A DNA stretch of 64,000 bases from Phenylobacterium sp. (GCF_030646615.1 NZ_JAUSLG010000047.1:1-64000); one strand, 5' to 3'; positions 42,977 through 52,296 are shown, numbered from the stretch's first letter. A program made the numbers and translations. The notes: generated from the letters alone by a model not told the origin.

Positions 42977-44125
42977 ATGGCTCTCGACGCCGAAACTCGC
43001 GACCAGCTGATCGACACCGTCCGCCGCTTCGTCACCGAACGGCTGCGCCCCCTGGAGGCTCAGGTGTCGGAGACCGACGCCATGCCCGACGACGTGGTGG
43101 CCGAGATGAAGGAGCTGGGCCTGTTTGGCCTCTCCATCCCGGCGGAATACGGCGGGCTTGACCTTTCCATGGAGGAGGAATGCCTGGTGGCCGTGGAGCT
43201 CGGCCGCACCAGCCCGGCCTTCCGCTCGGCGTTCGGCACCAATGTGGGCATTGGCAGCCAGGGCCTGGTGATGTTCGGGAGCGATGAGCAGAAGGCGAAG
43301 TATCTGCCCGGCATCGCCTCGGGGGAGATCATCACCTCCTTCGCGCTCACCGAGCCCGAGGCCGGCTCGGACTCCGCCGCGGTCCAGACCCGGGCGACCC
43401 TGGACGGCGACGCCTATGTGCTGAACGGCTCCAAGCGCTACATCACCAACGCCAACAAGGCCCACCTGTTTACGGTGATGGCCCGCACCGATCCGTCCAA
43501 GCCGGGCGGCGGCGGGGTCTCGGCCTTCCTCGTGCCCCGCGACCTGCCGGGCCTGTCAGTGGGCAAGCCCGAGAAGAAGATGGGCCAGCAGGGCGCCCAT
43601 ATCTGCGACGTCACCTTCGACAATGTCCGCGTCCCGGTGGAGAACCGCCTGGGCGCCGAGGGCGAGGGCTTCAAGGTGGCCATGCAGGTGCTGGATCGCG
43701 GCCGGCTGCACATCTCGGCGGTCTGTGTCGGCGTGGCCGAGCGGCTGATCACCGACTGCGTCACCTATGCCAGCGAGCGCAAGCAGTTCGGCCAGGCCAT
43801 CAGCCAGTTCCAGCTGGTCCAGGGGATGATCGCCGACTGCAAGACCGAGGCCCTGGCCGCCAAGGCCCTGACCATGGAGACCGCCCGCAAGCGCGACGCC
43901 GGCCACAGCGTGACCATGGAGGCCGCGGCCTCGAAGTACTTCGCCTCGGAGATGGTCGGCCGGGTGGCCGACAAGGCGGTGCAGATCTTCGGCGGCGCCG
44001 GCTATGTCGCCGATTACGGGATTGAGCGCTTCTATCGCGACGTGCGCATCTTCCGCATCTATGAGGGCACCAGTCAGATCCAGCAGGTGGTCATCGCCCG
44101 CGAAACCCTGAAGCGTGGCGGTTGA
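42977..44125 (+). CDS. Acyl-CoA dehydrogenase
   Basis: This FAD enzyme catalyses the first oxidation step of acyl-CoA breakdown. The 382 residues show SFALTEPEAGSDSAAVQTRA (FAD/substrate loop), YVLNGSKRYITNA, FGQAISQFQLVQGMIADCKTEALAAKAL, IFGGAGYVADYGIERFYRDVRIFRIYEGTSQIQQVVIARE. The catalytic Glu is in the YEGTSQIQ motif, as in medium-chain enzymes. Chain-length preference is not readable. It lies in a likely operon with the thiolase; its TGA shares a base with the next ATG (TGATG). Confidence 0.95.
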   Translation: MALDAETRDQLIDTVRRFVTERLRPLEAQVSETDAMPDDVVAEMKELGLFGLSIPAEYGGLDLSMEEECLVAVELGRTSPAFRSAFGTNVGIGSQGLVMFGSDEQKAKYLPGIASGEIITSFALTEPEAGSDSAAVQTRATLDGDAYVLNGSKRYITNANKAHLFTVMARTDPSKPGGGGVSAFLVPRDLPGLSVGKPEKKMGQQGAHICDVTFDNVRVPVENRLGAEGEGFKVAMQVLDRGRLHISAVCVGVAERLITDCVTYASERKQFGQAISQFQLVQGMIADCKTEALAAKALTMETARKRDAGHSVTMEAAASKYFASEMVGRVADKAVQIFGGAGYVADYGIERFYRDVRIFRIYEGTSQIQQVVIARETLKRGG

Positions 44126-44436
44126 TGTCCGATCCTATCGAAACGGCGATCTTCGATCTTTTGACGCCGCTGGCGCCAGGCAAGTCCATCTCGCCGGAAC
44201 AGGCGGCCCGGGCGGCGGACCCCGAGGGCTGGCATCGGTGGCTGTCGCGGGTGCGGACGGTCTCAGTGGGCCTGGCCCGCGAAGGCCGTCTGGTGATCAC
44301 CCGCCACGGCAAGCCGGCCGATCCCAGCACGTTCAAGGGCGTCTACCGCCTGCGCCTGCCGATCGCGGGCGAGGTTCTGCCAGGCGTCCTGGCGCCGCCC
44401 GATCCCGAGCCCTCCGAAGCGCCCGCCACGGAATAG
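44125..44436 (+). CDS. DUF3253-type small protein
   Basis: The 103-residue protein has a winged-helix-like pattern: IETAIFDLLTPLAPGKSISPEQAARAADPEGWHRWLSRVRTVSVGLAREGRLVITRHGKPADPSTFKGVYRLRLP. This matches the DUF3253 family (function unknown, often described as S-adenosyl-methyltransferase-associated or DNA-binding-like). The ATG at 44125 is coupled to the acyl-CoA dehydrogenase stop. It ends 4 bp before the convergent MCP gene. Confidence 0.75.
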   Translation: MSDPIETAIFDLLTPLAPGKSISPEQAARAADPEGWHRWLSRVRTVSVGLAREGRLVITRHGKPADPSTFKGVYRLRLPIAGEVLPGVLAPPDPEPSEAPATE

Positions 44437-44440
44437 GGGC

Positions 44441-45883
44441 TCAGCGTCCGGCGGCCAGGGCCGCCAGCCGCGCCTGCTGGGCATGGACCGGGTTGGTGGT
44501 CGATCCTGAGAGCTGGAACCGATCGACGGACTCGGCGAGGGCTGCGGCGTGCTGGTCCAGGGTGCGGGTGGCGGCGTTGGCCTCCTCGACCATGGCCGCG
44601 TTCTGCTGGGTGACCTTGTCCATCTCGTTGATGGCGGTGTTCACCTGGGCCAGGCCCACCGACTGTTGCTCGGCCGAGGCGGCGATGACGGCGATGACCT
44701 CGGAAATCTCGCTGACCTTGCTGACGATGCCATTGAGGACCTCGCCTGTCTGGCCGACCAGGTCGACGCCGCTCTGGACCTGTTGGCCCGAGGCCTCGAT
44801 CAGGCCCTTGATCTCCTTGGCGGCGTCCGCCGAGCGCTGAGCCAGGGCGCGGACTTCCGAGGCGACCACGGCGAAGCCGCGGCCGGACTCTCCGGCCCGG
44901 GCGGCCTCGACCCCGGCGTTGAGGGCCAGCAGGTTGGTCTGGAAGGCGATCTCGTCGATCACCCCGATGATCTTGCTGATCTCCTGGGCCGAGGTGGCGA
45001 TCTGGCCCATGGCGGTGACGGCCTGGTCGACCACCTGGCCGCTGCGGGCGGCGTCGCCGCGGGCCGCAGCCATCGCCCCGTTGGCCTGGTGGGCGCCGGA
45101 CGCCGTGTTGCGAACCGTGGCCGTGATCTCATCCAGGGCCGCCGCAGTCTGCTGCAGGCTGGCGGCCTGTCGCTCGGTGCGGTGGGAGAGGTCGTCCACG
45201 GCGGTGGCGATTTCCTGCGAGCCGGCGCGGATCTCGCCGGTGGCTGTGGCGATCGCGCCGAAGGCGCCTTCCAGCTGGCTGACCGCGGCGTTGAAGTCCG
45301 ACTTCAGGGCCTGATAGTCCTGCGCCACCACGACCTCGATCCGGGCTCCCAGATCGCCGCGGGCCAGACGTGACAGCGCCTTGGCCATGGCCTCCACCAG
45401 CGCCTTCTGATCCTGGCTGGCGCGCTCAAAGGCCGCTTCGGCGGCGGCCAACCGGCGATCCAGTTCTCCCCGCGCCGCCTGAGCCTCGTCCTCCAGCCGC
45501 GCCCGGACCTCGGCGTTCTCGCGGAACACCACGACGCTGGCGGCCATCTGGCCGATTTCGTCGCCTCGCTCGGCGCCGGGAATGGCCTCGACGCTTTCGC
45601 CGGCCGCCAGCCGCCGCATGACGGCGCTCATGCGGGAGAGGGCGGTGATCACCAGGCTTTCGAAATAGAGGGCGCCCAGCACCACGCCGACCACGGCGGC
45701 GATGCCGATCCCGACGCTGATGGTGGTGGCCATCCCCAGGATGCGGTCGGCTTCGGCCCCGCCGCCGGCCTCGGCGACCATATGCAGGAGGGTGACGTTG
45801 AGCCCCGCCAGGGCCAGCATCGAGACCATGCCCACGCCCCAGGAGAGGCGCATGCGGCCCTTGATCGTATTCAGCATCGACAT
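44441..45883 (-). CDS. Methyl-accepting chemotaxis protein with minimal periplasmic region
   Basis: The 480-residue chemoreceptor has two TM helices close together ([21 protein letters not shown] and [20 protein letters not shown]) with only about 15 residues between them. A HAMP domain, a second HAMP-like/coiled-coil stretch and the signalling domain follow. The highly conserved tip is present ([55 protein letters not shown]). No extracytoplasmic ligand domain is present, so the signal must be membrane-related, cytoplasmic or indirect. There is no clear CheB/CheR docking pentapeptide. Confidence 0.93.
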   Translation of the reverse strand: MSMLNTIKGRMRLSWGVGMVSMLALAGLNVTLLHMVAEAGGGAEADRILGMATTISVGIGIAAVVGVVLGALYFESLVITALSRMSAVMRRLAAGESVEAIPGAERGDEIGQMAASVVVFRENAEVRARLEDEAQAARGELDRRLAAAEAAFERASQDQKALVEAMAKALSRLARGDLGARIEVVVAQDYQALKSDFNAAVSQLEGAFGAIATATGEIRAGSQEIATAVDDLSHRTERQAASLQQTAAALDEITATVRNTASGAHQANGAMAAARGDAARSGQVVDQAVTAMGQIATSAQEISKIIGVIDEIAFQTNLLALNAGVEAARAGESGRGFAVVASEVRALAQRSADAAKEIKGLIEASGQQVQSGVDLVGQTGEVLNGIVSKVSEISEVIAVIAASAEQQSVGLAQVNTAINEMDKVTQQNAAMVEEANAATRTLDQHAAALAESVDRFQLSGSTTNPVHAQQARLAALAAGR

Positions 45884-46032
45884 GTCACTCGTTCAGATCG
45901 CGACTCAGGCGCCCGACCGCCAGCAGGAGATGGCGCGATCCTGGGCCAGGAGCCTGGATACTCGGTTAACAGGGCTTGAACCGCCGCCGATCACGGTGGG
46001 CAGGTTGTCGCACCGCATTCGGAGCGCCCGAC

Positions 46033-46665
46033 ATGGCGGCGGAGACCTGCCGCCCCTACATCGACGTCATGGCTTTCCCGTCCGGCCTTCAGACGCTGCT
46101 CAGCGACATCGCCGCCTGCCGGGCCTGCGCCGGCGACCTTGTGCCCGAGCCGCGGCCGGTGGTGCGCGTGCGGGCGGAGACTCGGCTGCTGATCTGCGGC
46201 CAGGCGCCGGGTCGGCTGGTGCATGAGACTGGCCTGCCGTTCAACGACCCCTCCGGCGTGCGCCTGCGCGGCTGGATGGGGATCGACCGGGACACCTTCT
46301 ATGATCACCCGGCGATCGGCGTGGCGGCCATGGCCTTCTGCTTTCCCGGGACCAATCCTAAGGGCGGGGACTTTCCACCGCCGGCCCGCTGCGCCCAGCT
46401 CTGGCGGCGCCAGCTTCTGGCGCATTTGCCCCAGGTCGAGCTGACCCTGCTGGTGGGGTCCTATGCCCAGGCCTGGGCGCTGGGGGCGGCGCGCAAGGCC
46501 ACGATGACCGAGACCGTGGCGGCGTGGGCTGAGTATGGGCCGGGCATCCTGCCGCTGCCACATCCATCGTGGCGCAACACCGCCTGGCTGAAGCGCAATC
46601 CCTGGTTCGAGGCCGAGGTCACGCCCTATCTTCGCCAAAGGGTGGAGGTTCTTCTGCGCGCATGA
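46033..46665 (+). CDS. Uracil-DNA-glycosylase-superfamily protein
   Basis: The 210-residue protein has the UDG fold pattern. A Cys pair is in IAACRACAGDL, motif 1 is LLICGQAPGRLVHETGLPFNDPSGVRLRGWMG, and a middle block is FCFPGTNPKGGDFPPPARCAQLWRRQLLAHLPQVELTLLVGSYAQAW. Motif 2 is PLPHPSWRNTAWLKRNPWFEAEVTPYLR. This subgroup is annotated in genomes only as UDG-family; glycosylase activity is not assured because motif 1 is GQAPGR rather than the canonical sets. The ATG at 46033 has GGAG about 8 nt upstream. The stop overlaps the next ATG (ATGA). Confidence 0.82.
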   Translation: MAAETCRPYIDVMAFPSGLQTLLSDIAACRACAGDLVPEPRPVVRVRAETRLLICGQAPGRLVHETGLPFNDPSGVRLRGWMGIDRDTFYDHPAIGVAAMAFCFPGTNPKGGDFPPPARCAQLWRRQLLAHLPQVELTLLVGSYAQAWALGAARKATMTETVAAWAEYGPGILPLPHPSWRNTAWLKRNPWFEAEVTPYLRQRVEVLLRA

Positions 46666-47693
46666 TTCGTGTGACTGTCCTTCTGTTCGCCCTGATGCTC
46701 GGAGCCTGCACGCCGCTCATGGTCCAGACCGCTGGTGAGCCGCCCCTGGGGTTCGAAGGGCCGCGCCTGGCCGGCGACCGCTTCGTCAGCTTCGATGGGG
46801 CGCGGCTGGGCCTGACGACCTGGGAGGCGCAGGACGGCGCGCCGGACGCCGTGGTCGTCGCCGTCCACGGCATGAACGACTACGCCAACGCCTTCCACCT
46901 GGCGGCGCCCTACTGGGCCGAGAACGGGGTGACCACCTACGCCTATGACCAGCGGGGTTTCGGCCGGTCGCCCAATCGCGGCGTCTGGCCCGATGAGGCC
47001 GTGCTGCAGGAGGACCTGCGGACCCTGGTCTCGCTGGTCCGCGCGCGCCATCCCCACGCCCTGGTGGTGGTGGCCGGCGAGAGCATGGGCGGCGCCGTGG
47101 CCATCCGCGCCTTCGCCTCGGAGCGGCCGCCTGCGGCCCACCGGCTGGTGCTGATGGCGCCGGCGGTCTGGGGCTGGTCGACCCAGCCCTTGCCTTACAA
47201 GACCGCCCTGTGGTTCGCCGCCCACGTCACCGGCCCGAAGGTCTATACGCCGCCGAGCTGGGTCACCGACCGGGTGAAGCCCACCGACAACATGGCCGAG
47301 TTGCGGGCCATGGGGGCCGACGAGCTGATGATCTGGGGCGCGCGATCGGACACCCTCTATGGCCTGGTGGACCTGATGGAGAACGCCTGGCGCGACATCG
47401 AGCGCCTGCAGGTTCCGGTGCTCTATCTCTATGGCCAGAACGACGAGATCATTCCCGAACGGCCGGCCTTCCAGGCCGCGGCCCGGATCAAGCCCACCGA
47501 CCGCTCGGCCTATTACGCCCAGGGCTGGCACCTGTTGACCCGCGACCTGCAGGGGCAGGCGGTGATGGCCGACATCCTGGCCTTCATCGAGGATCCCGAG
47601 GCGTCGCTGCCGTCCGGCGCGCCGCCCATTCCCACCGCCCCGGGCGGCGACGACGGGACGCCGCTCGCCGAGCATGCGACGGCGGGCTTGTGA
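46662..47693 (+). CDS. Alpha/beta-hydrolase (monoacylglycerol-lipase-like) lipoprotein
   Basis: The 343-residue protein has a lipoprotein signal (LLFALMLGAC, lipobox Cys near 16). A serine-hydrolase fold follows: VVVAVHGMNDYANAFHLAAPYWAENGVTTYAYDQRGFGRSPNRG (oxyanion loop), the nucleophile GESMGG, the Asp in YLYGQNDEIIPERP and the His in GWHLLTRD. The layout is that of Hydrolase_4/lysophospholipase proteins that hydrolyse monoglycerides or lysolipids. It is coupled to the UDG-family gene. A double-hairpin repeat follows 18 bp after its stop. Confidence 0.87.
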   Translation: MIRVTVLLFALMLGACTPLMVQTAGEPPLGFEGPRLAGDRFVSFDGARLGLTTWEAQDGAPDAVVVAVHGMNDYANAFHLAAPYWAENGVTTYAYDQRGFGRSPNRGVWPDEAVLQEDLRTLVSLVRARHPHALVVVAGESMGGAVAIRAFASERPPAAHRLVLMAPAVWGWSTQPLPYKTALWFAAHVTGPKVYTPPSWVTDRVKPTDNMAELRAMGADELMIWGARSDTLYGLVDLMENAWRDIERLQVPVLYLYGQNDEIIPERPAFQAAARIKPTDRSAYYAQGWHLLTRDLQGQAVMADILAFIEDPEASLPSGAPPIPTAPGGDDGTPLAEHATAGL

Positions 47694-47710
47694 CGGCGCA
47701 GCCTGCGGGC

Positions 47711-47825
47711 TAGAGCCTGATGCGATCAGACGGAACCGTCTGATCGTTGAATCAGGCTCTAAATCCTAAGTCCTGGGCGCGTTTGGTCCGATAACCGGTT
47801 CCCACCTATCGGAACGCGCTCTAGA
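47711..47825. repeat. Double-hairpin intergenic repeat, copy 2
   Basis: It starts TAGAGCCTGATGC, with outer arms AGAGCCTGAT/ATCAGGCTCT and the same inner stem GATCAGACGG-AA-CCGTCTGATC as copy 1. It then has AAATCCTAAG and a second hairpin ending TATCGGAACGCGCTCTAG. The left arm of the second hairpin here carries a 4-nt insertion relative to copy 1. It lies between the hydrolase and dehydrogenase genes, which point the same way. Confidence 0.85.
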
Positions 47826-47866
47826 GCCGATGAAATTGGTTTCAAACGCAACGATTCCGTGAGCGC

Positions 47867-48943
47867 ATGACCCTGTTCGATTCCCCCGACTTCGATGGCC
47901 ACGAGGCCGTTCACGCCTTTTCCGACGAGGCCACGGGGCTGCGCTGCATCATTGCGGTCCATTCCACGGCCAGAGGCCCCGCGGCGGGCGGCTGCCGCAT
48001 GTGGCCCTTCCCGACCTCGGCCGACGCCCTGCAGGATGCGCTCCGCCTGTCGCGGGCCATGTCCTACAAGAACGCCATGGCCGACCTGGACCTGGGCGGC
48101 GGCAAGGCGGTGATCATCGGCGACTCCCGCACCCAGAAGTCGCCGGCCCTGTTCGAGGCCTTCGGCCGGGCGGTCGAGGCCGTGGGCGGCGCCTATTGGA
48201 CCGCCGAGGATGTGGGCGTCTCGCCCACCGACCTGATGCACGCCCGCCGGCACACCCGCTTCGTGGCGGGCCTGGAGGGTCATGCGGCGGCGTCCGGCGA
48301 TCCGAGCCCGGTGACCGCCGAAGGGGTCTTCCGCGGCATCAGCCTGTGCGTGCGCCGGGCGATGGACCGGGACCTGTCGGGGGTGACGGTCGCCATCCAG
48401 GGGGTCGGCCATGTGGGCGCCTATCTGGCCGCCAAGCTGAGCGCGGCCGGCGCGCGGCTGGTGATCACCGACGTCAACCGCGAGGCCCTGGCCCAGGTGG
48501 CCGCCCAGACCGGCGCGATGATCGTGGCGCCGGACGAGATCTTCGACGTGGAGGCCGATGTCTTCGCCCCCTGCGCCCTGGGGGGCGCGATCAGCGCCGA
48601 GACCCTGCCGCGGCTGCGCGCGAGGATCATCGCCGGCGGCGCCAACAACCAGCTGGCGGACCCCGTGATCGGCCAGACCCTGTTCGACCTCGGCCTGCTC
48701 TATGCGCCGGACTATGTGATCAATGGCGGCGGCATCATCAATGTGGCCGGCGAGATCCGCGCCCTGGACGCCGGCCAGGCCTTCGATCCCGCCTGGGTCG
48801 AGGGCAAGCTCTCGCGCCTGATGCTCACCCTCCAGGAGGTGCTCGACCGCTCCATCGCCGAGCGTCGCCCGACCCACGAGGTGGCCGGCGAGATGGCCCG
48901 CGAGCGGATCGCCCGCGGGCGCAGCGTCCTCGCCGCCCAATAG
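47867..48943 (+). CDS. Glu/Leu/Phe/Val dehydrogenase family (leucine-dehydrogenase-like)
   Basis: The 358-residue enzyme would oxidatively deaminate a branched-chain or aromatic L-amino acid with NAD+. Motifs: STARGPAAGGCRMWPF (substrate glycine loop), SYKNAMADLDLGGGKAVIIGD with the catalytic Lys, and GVSPTDLMHARRHTRFVAGL. A Rossmann GVGHVGAYLAAKLSAAGA and IIAGGANNQLADP are also present. Length and motifs fit the Leu/Phe dehydrogenase branch and not hexameric glutamate dehydrogenase. The ATG at 47867 lies 42 bp after the repeat. It is convergent with the MFS gene. Confidence 0.9.
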   Translation: MTLFDSPDFDGHEAVHAFSDEATGLRCIIAVHSTARGPAAGGCRMWPFPTSADALQDALRLSRAMSYKNAMADLDLGGGKAVIIGDSRTQKSPALFEAFGRAVEAVGGAYWTAEDVGVSPTDLMHARRHTRFVAGLEGHAAASGDPSPVTAEGVFRGISLCVRRAMDRDLSGVTVAIQGVGHVGAYLAAKLSAAGARLVITDVNREALAQVAAQTGAMIVAPDEIFDVEADVFAPCALGGAISAETLPRLRARIIAGGANNQLADPVIGQTLFDLGLLYAPDYVINGGGIINVAGEIRALDAGQAFDPAWVEGKLSRLMLTLQEVLDRSIAERRPTHEVAGEMARERIARGRSVLAAQ

Positions 48944-48959
48944 GGCGTCTGGCTTCGCC

Positions 48960-50306
48960 TCAGACCGACCCCAGGCGGTCCTTCCGCGGCTCCCGAACCA
49001 TGAAGAGCAGCAGCAGGAGCCCCGCCACCAGGAAGGCGATGGAGGTTCCGAACACGCTCTCATAACCCAGGGTGGCGGCCATGATGCCGCCCACCAGGGG
49101 CCCCGCCGAGGCCATGATCCCTTCGGCGGTGGAGGACAGCGCGATGCGCATGGGCATCTCGTCCCGCGAGCCGAACTCCAGAATCATGGTCTGGGCGCTC
49201 ATCATGTAGCCCGACTGGGACGCGCCGAGGCCGAAGAAGGCGAAGAAGATGGCGGTCACGCCGTCCACATTCATCAGCAGCACCGTGGCGCAGATCCAGA
49301 TCACCAGGGAGCTGACCAACACGACGCGGAAGCCGGTCTTGTCGCCCAGATAGCCCCAGACCAGGTTGGACAGGGTGTCGGCGCCCAGGAAGGCGAGGGT
49401 GAGCAGGCCGATATTGGCGCCGGTCAGCTCGATCGTGGTGCTGACATAGAGGATGTAAAACGGTGTCGCCATCCGACCGGTGATGGTCAGCATCTGGACG
49501 ATCAGGAAGAACATATAGCCCCGGTCCTGCGAGATCAGCCGTGGGAAGTCCTTCAGTCGTTCGAAGAACGGGGTCTGCACCCGGGTGGTCGGCGGCTCGG
49601 GCTCGATCATCAGGAACTGCAGCGCCCACAGGCCGAGCGAGGTCAGGATGGTGGCGAACAGGAAGGTGGTGGCGTAGCCGTTCCCCAACATATTGCCTTC
49701 GATGAAGTACTTGCCCGCCACCCAGGCGAGCGCCGCGGCGATGACGCCCCCGGTGGCGTTACGCCAGGCCTGTAGACGACCCCGGCGGCTGATCGGGATC
49801 ACCTTGGCCATGAGGAGGGAGAAGACGACCCGCTGGGTGCCCATGAACAGCCCGAACATGAACATGAAGGCCAGGATCGCCACCACCAGGGTCTGGCCCG
49901 ACAGGAACCAGCCGGCGAGCGCCATGCCCAGGATCTGGACCCGCGCCAGGCCGCCCATCCAGACGGCGGCCGGCATGACCCGCTTGCGATGTTCGATCTG
50001 GGTGGCGCCGAAGATCGGCGAGATCATCCCGCCCACCTGCTGCAGGGCCAGCCCCAGGCCGACGATGAAGCTGGAGCCGGAGATCAGGTAGAGATAGGCC
50101 GGCAGGAAGGTGGGCGCATTGACCAGCCGGAAGCCGGTCATGCCCAGCATGCCGTGCAGGTAGTGGGCGATATAGTTGCGCTTCAGATTGGCCCAGACGA
50201 ACTTTTCATATTCGACTTCGCGCTCGGCCAGCGTCTTGCCGTCGTCGTCAGCATGGATCACGACCGCCTCATCGGCGATCGGTGGTTCCTCGTTGATCTT
50301 TTCCAA
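48960..50306 (-). CDS. MFS transporter
   Basis: The 448-residue protein has about 12 TM segments. A ~60-residue hydrophilic N-terminus (EKINEEPPIADEAVVIHADDDG...) precedes them. MFS features are visible: LVWGYLGDKTGFRVVLVSSLVIW (motif A-like loop), and an AWRNATGGVIAAALAWVAGKYF helix. The family substrate cannot be read. The start is uncertain. A TTG at 50306 (GGGA a few bases upstream) is preferred to an upstream TTG at 50357 without a ribosome site. It is co-directional with the transglutaminase gene but 156 bp away. Confidence 0.8.
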   Translation of the reverse strand: MEKINEEPPIADEAVVIHADDDGKTLAEREVEYEKFVWANLKRNYIAHYLHGMLGMTGFRLVNAPTFLPAYLYLISGSSFIVGLGLALQQVGGMISPIFGATQIEHRKRVMPAAVWMGGLARVQILGMALAGWFLSGQTLVVAILAFMFMFGLFMGTQRVVFSLLMAKVIPISRRGRLQAWRNATGGVIAAALAWVAGKYFIEGNMLGNGYATTFLFATILTSLGLWALQFLMIEPEPPTTRVQTPFFERLKDFPRLISQDRGYMFFLIVQMLTITGRMATPFYILYVSTTIELTGANIGLLTLAFLGADTLSNLVWGYLGDKTGFRVVLVSSLVIWICATVLLMNVDGVTAIFFAFFGLGASQSGYMMSAQTMILEFGSRDEMPMRIALSSTAEGIMASAGPLVGGIMAATLGYESVFGTSIAFLVAGLLLLLFMVREPRKDRLGSV

Positions 50307-50462
50307 TAGCGTCCCTGCCGCGCGGGGGTCGCAAAGGGTCGCGCGGCGGCTCCCCAAAATTATGATCTGCTAAAACAATAGCTCCGTCCTAGCAGAGTCC
50401 TTCGACCTGAAAAGCGGATTTCTCGCCCGCGCCAAAATTGGGCCAACAGCCAAGCTGGGGCT

Positions 50463-51341
50463 TCAGGCGGCGCTCGCCAGAGGGGCGGCCAGGGTGACGT
50501 CAACCTTGACCACCATGCGGCTGGCGCCGGGATCGCCCAGGATGGAGCCGCTGATGGGGGCGGCCTCGGCCGGGGTCCGGCTGACCGCTACCGGGATCAG
50601 GTCGGCGGCCTCGGCCAGGCCGTTGGTCGGGTCGAAATCCATCCACCCGAAGGCCGGCAGGAAGGCCTCGCACCAGGCGTGGGTGGCGCCGGCGCCGCGC
50701 ACGCCGTCGAGGCCCGGCGAGTAGAGATAGCCGCTGACGAAACGGGCGGCGAAGCCCACCCGGCGCAGGGTCTCCACCATCAGCCAGGCGAAGTCCCGGC
50801 AGGTGCCCCGGCCAAGCGCCACCGTCTCGTGCGGCGCCTGGGTGCCTTCCTCGTGGCGGGCCTCATAGTCGAACTGTTGGTGGATGGCCCGGTTGAGGCG
50901 CAGCACATAGTCGAGCGCCGGCTCGCCGACGGTCGGCGCCAGGCCATGCAGCCAGCGCAGCAGCAGTCCCTCGGGATCCAGGGTGGCGGGTTCGATATAG
51001 GGACCCAGGACCGCCCGGTCGCTGGGGGGATAGACGATGGGCGTCGCGGTGCGGGGATCATCCACCTCCTGCGGCTCCAGGGGCGCGGGGAAGCGTTCGA
51101 TCTCCAGCTCGCTCAGGATGAAGAACTCGTCGGATTCCTCGCTGACATTGAGCTGGCAGACGCAGTTGCCATAGGCGTCGTAGCGCCAGCGGGTCTCGCC
51201 CCGGGGCGAGAAGGTCAGGGCGCCCTTCACCACCCGCAGGGCGTGGCCCCCCCTGGGCCGCACCAACAGCTGGTGCGGCCCAAAGGCGACCGGGCGCTCA
51301 TAGGCGTAGCGGGTTTCGTGGCGGATGATCAGGCGGGACAT
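50463..51341 (-). CDS. Transglutaminase-like (protease-fold) family protein
   Basis: The 292-residue cytoplasmic protein has the bacterial transglutaminase N-terminal domain (RLIIRHETRYAYERPVAFGPHQLLVRPRGGHALRV). The catalytic core follows, with a Cys in GRGTCRDFAWLMVETLRRVGFAARFVSGYLY, a His in GATHAWCEAFLPAFGW and an Asp in DFDPTNG. The triad is complete. Known relatives act as proteases or isopeptide-forming enzymes, often beside alpha-E or circularly permuted ATP-grasp genes; no such partner is seen here. The ATG is at 51341. Confidence 0.88.
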   Translation of the reverse strand: MSRLIIRHETRYAYERPVAFGPHQLLVRPRGGHALRVVKGALTFSPRGETRWRYDAYGNCVCQLNVSEESDEFFILSELEIERFPAPLEPQEVDDPRTATPIVYPPSDRAVLGPYIEPATLDPEGLLLRWLHGLAPTVGEPALDYVLRLNRAIHQQFDYEARHEEGTQAPHETVALGRGTCRDFAWLMVETLRRVGFAARFVSGYLYSPGLDGVRGAGATHAWCEAFLPAFGWMDFDPTNGLAEAADLIPVAVSRTPAEAAPISGSILGDPGASRMVVKVDVTLAAPLASAA

Positions 51342-51417
51342 GTGCGCGCTGCTAACACGCCCTGATGGCGAAGGTTCCTGGTCTCGTCAAATCGGCGAGG
51401 GGCCAGATCCGCGAGGG

Positions 51418-52152
51418 TCAGGCGGTGGTCGAGGTCGGCCGCACGATGATTTCGCTGACATCCACCTCCGGCGGCTGTTCGATGGCGAAGCGGACGGCCC
51501 GGGCGATGGCTTCGGCGGGGATCGCCGTCTTGCGGTACTCGTCGATGAAGGCTGCGGTCTCCGCATGGGTGATGGTCTCGGCCAGCTCCGAAGTGGTGAC
51601 GCCCGGCGAGACCACGGTCACCCGCACCTTGTCGGTCTCCTGGCGCAGGGCCTCGGAGATCACCCGCACCGCGAACTTGGTGGCGCAATAGACCGCCGCG
51701 CTCGGCAGGATCTGGTGGCCGGCCGTCGAGGCGATGTTGATGATCTGGCCGTGGCCCTGGGCCTCCATGATCGGCAGGGCCGCGGCGATGCCGTGCAGCA
51801 CGCCCTTGATGTTCACGTCGATCATCTGGTCCCACTCGTCCACCTTCAGGGCGGAGAGCGGCGAGAGCGGCATGACGCCGGCGTTGTTGACGATCACGTC
51901 CACCCGGCCGAACTGCGCCTGCGCCGCTTCGACGAAGGCCTTCACCTCGTCACGGGAGGTGACGTCCAGGCCGTGGACCATGGCCTGGCCGCCGTCGGCC
52001 TCAATCTGGCGCTTCAGGGCTTCCAGCCGCTCGACCCGGCGCGCGCCCAGCACCACGGTCGCGCCCGCGGCCGCCAGTTCGCGAGCCGTGGCCTCGCCGA
52101 TGCCGCTGCTCGCGCCGGTCACCAGCACCACCTTGTTTGCAATCTCAGTCAT
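51418..52152 (-). CDS. SDR-family oxidoreductase
   Basis: The 244-residue classical SDR has the cofactor motif TGASSGIGEATARELAAAGATVVLGARR (Arg-Arg suggests NADPH), NNAGVMPLSPLS, and the catalytic Ser/Tyr/Lys in NIASTAGHQILPSAAVYCATKFAVR. This subgroup is commonly found next to an AraC regulator, as here: the araC-type gene is divergent, with its start 145 bp away, and an inverted repeat lies between. Substrate unknown. Confidence 0.92.
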   Translation of the reverse strand: MTEIANKVVLVTGASSGIGEATARELAAAGATVVLGARRVERLEALKRQIEADGGQAMVHGLDVTSRDEVKAFVEAAQAQFGRVDVIVNNAGVMPLSPLSALKVDEWDQMIDVNIKGVLHGIAAALPIMEAQGHGQIINIASTAGHQILPSAAVYCATKFAVRVISEALRQETDKVRVTVVSPGVTTSELAETITHAETAAFIDEYRKTAIPAEAIARAVRFAIEQPPEVDVSEIIVRPTSTTA

Positions 52153-52194
52153 GGCCGTCTCCTTGCGTTTGGCGAGACCAGAGATGCAGCTGGT

Positions 52195-52243
52195 GGAGGA
52201 TCAGGCGGTAGACCAGTCCTCCGCTGTTCTTGCATGATCCTCC
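52195..52243. promoter_or_regulatory. Inverted repeat between the divergent SDR and AraC genes
   Basis: GGAGGATCA (52195-52203) and TGATCCTCC (52235-52243) are perfect inverted copies separated by 31 nt. AraC regulators often bind two spaced sites, so this is a reasonable candidate operator controlling the SDR gene and the regulator. Binding is inferred. Confidence 0.45.
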
Positions 52244-52296
52244 TGAATGGGCGCCGCGCCGCTTGCGCGTAGGCCTTCCCTATGGGAGCGAGGATC

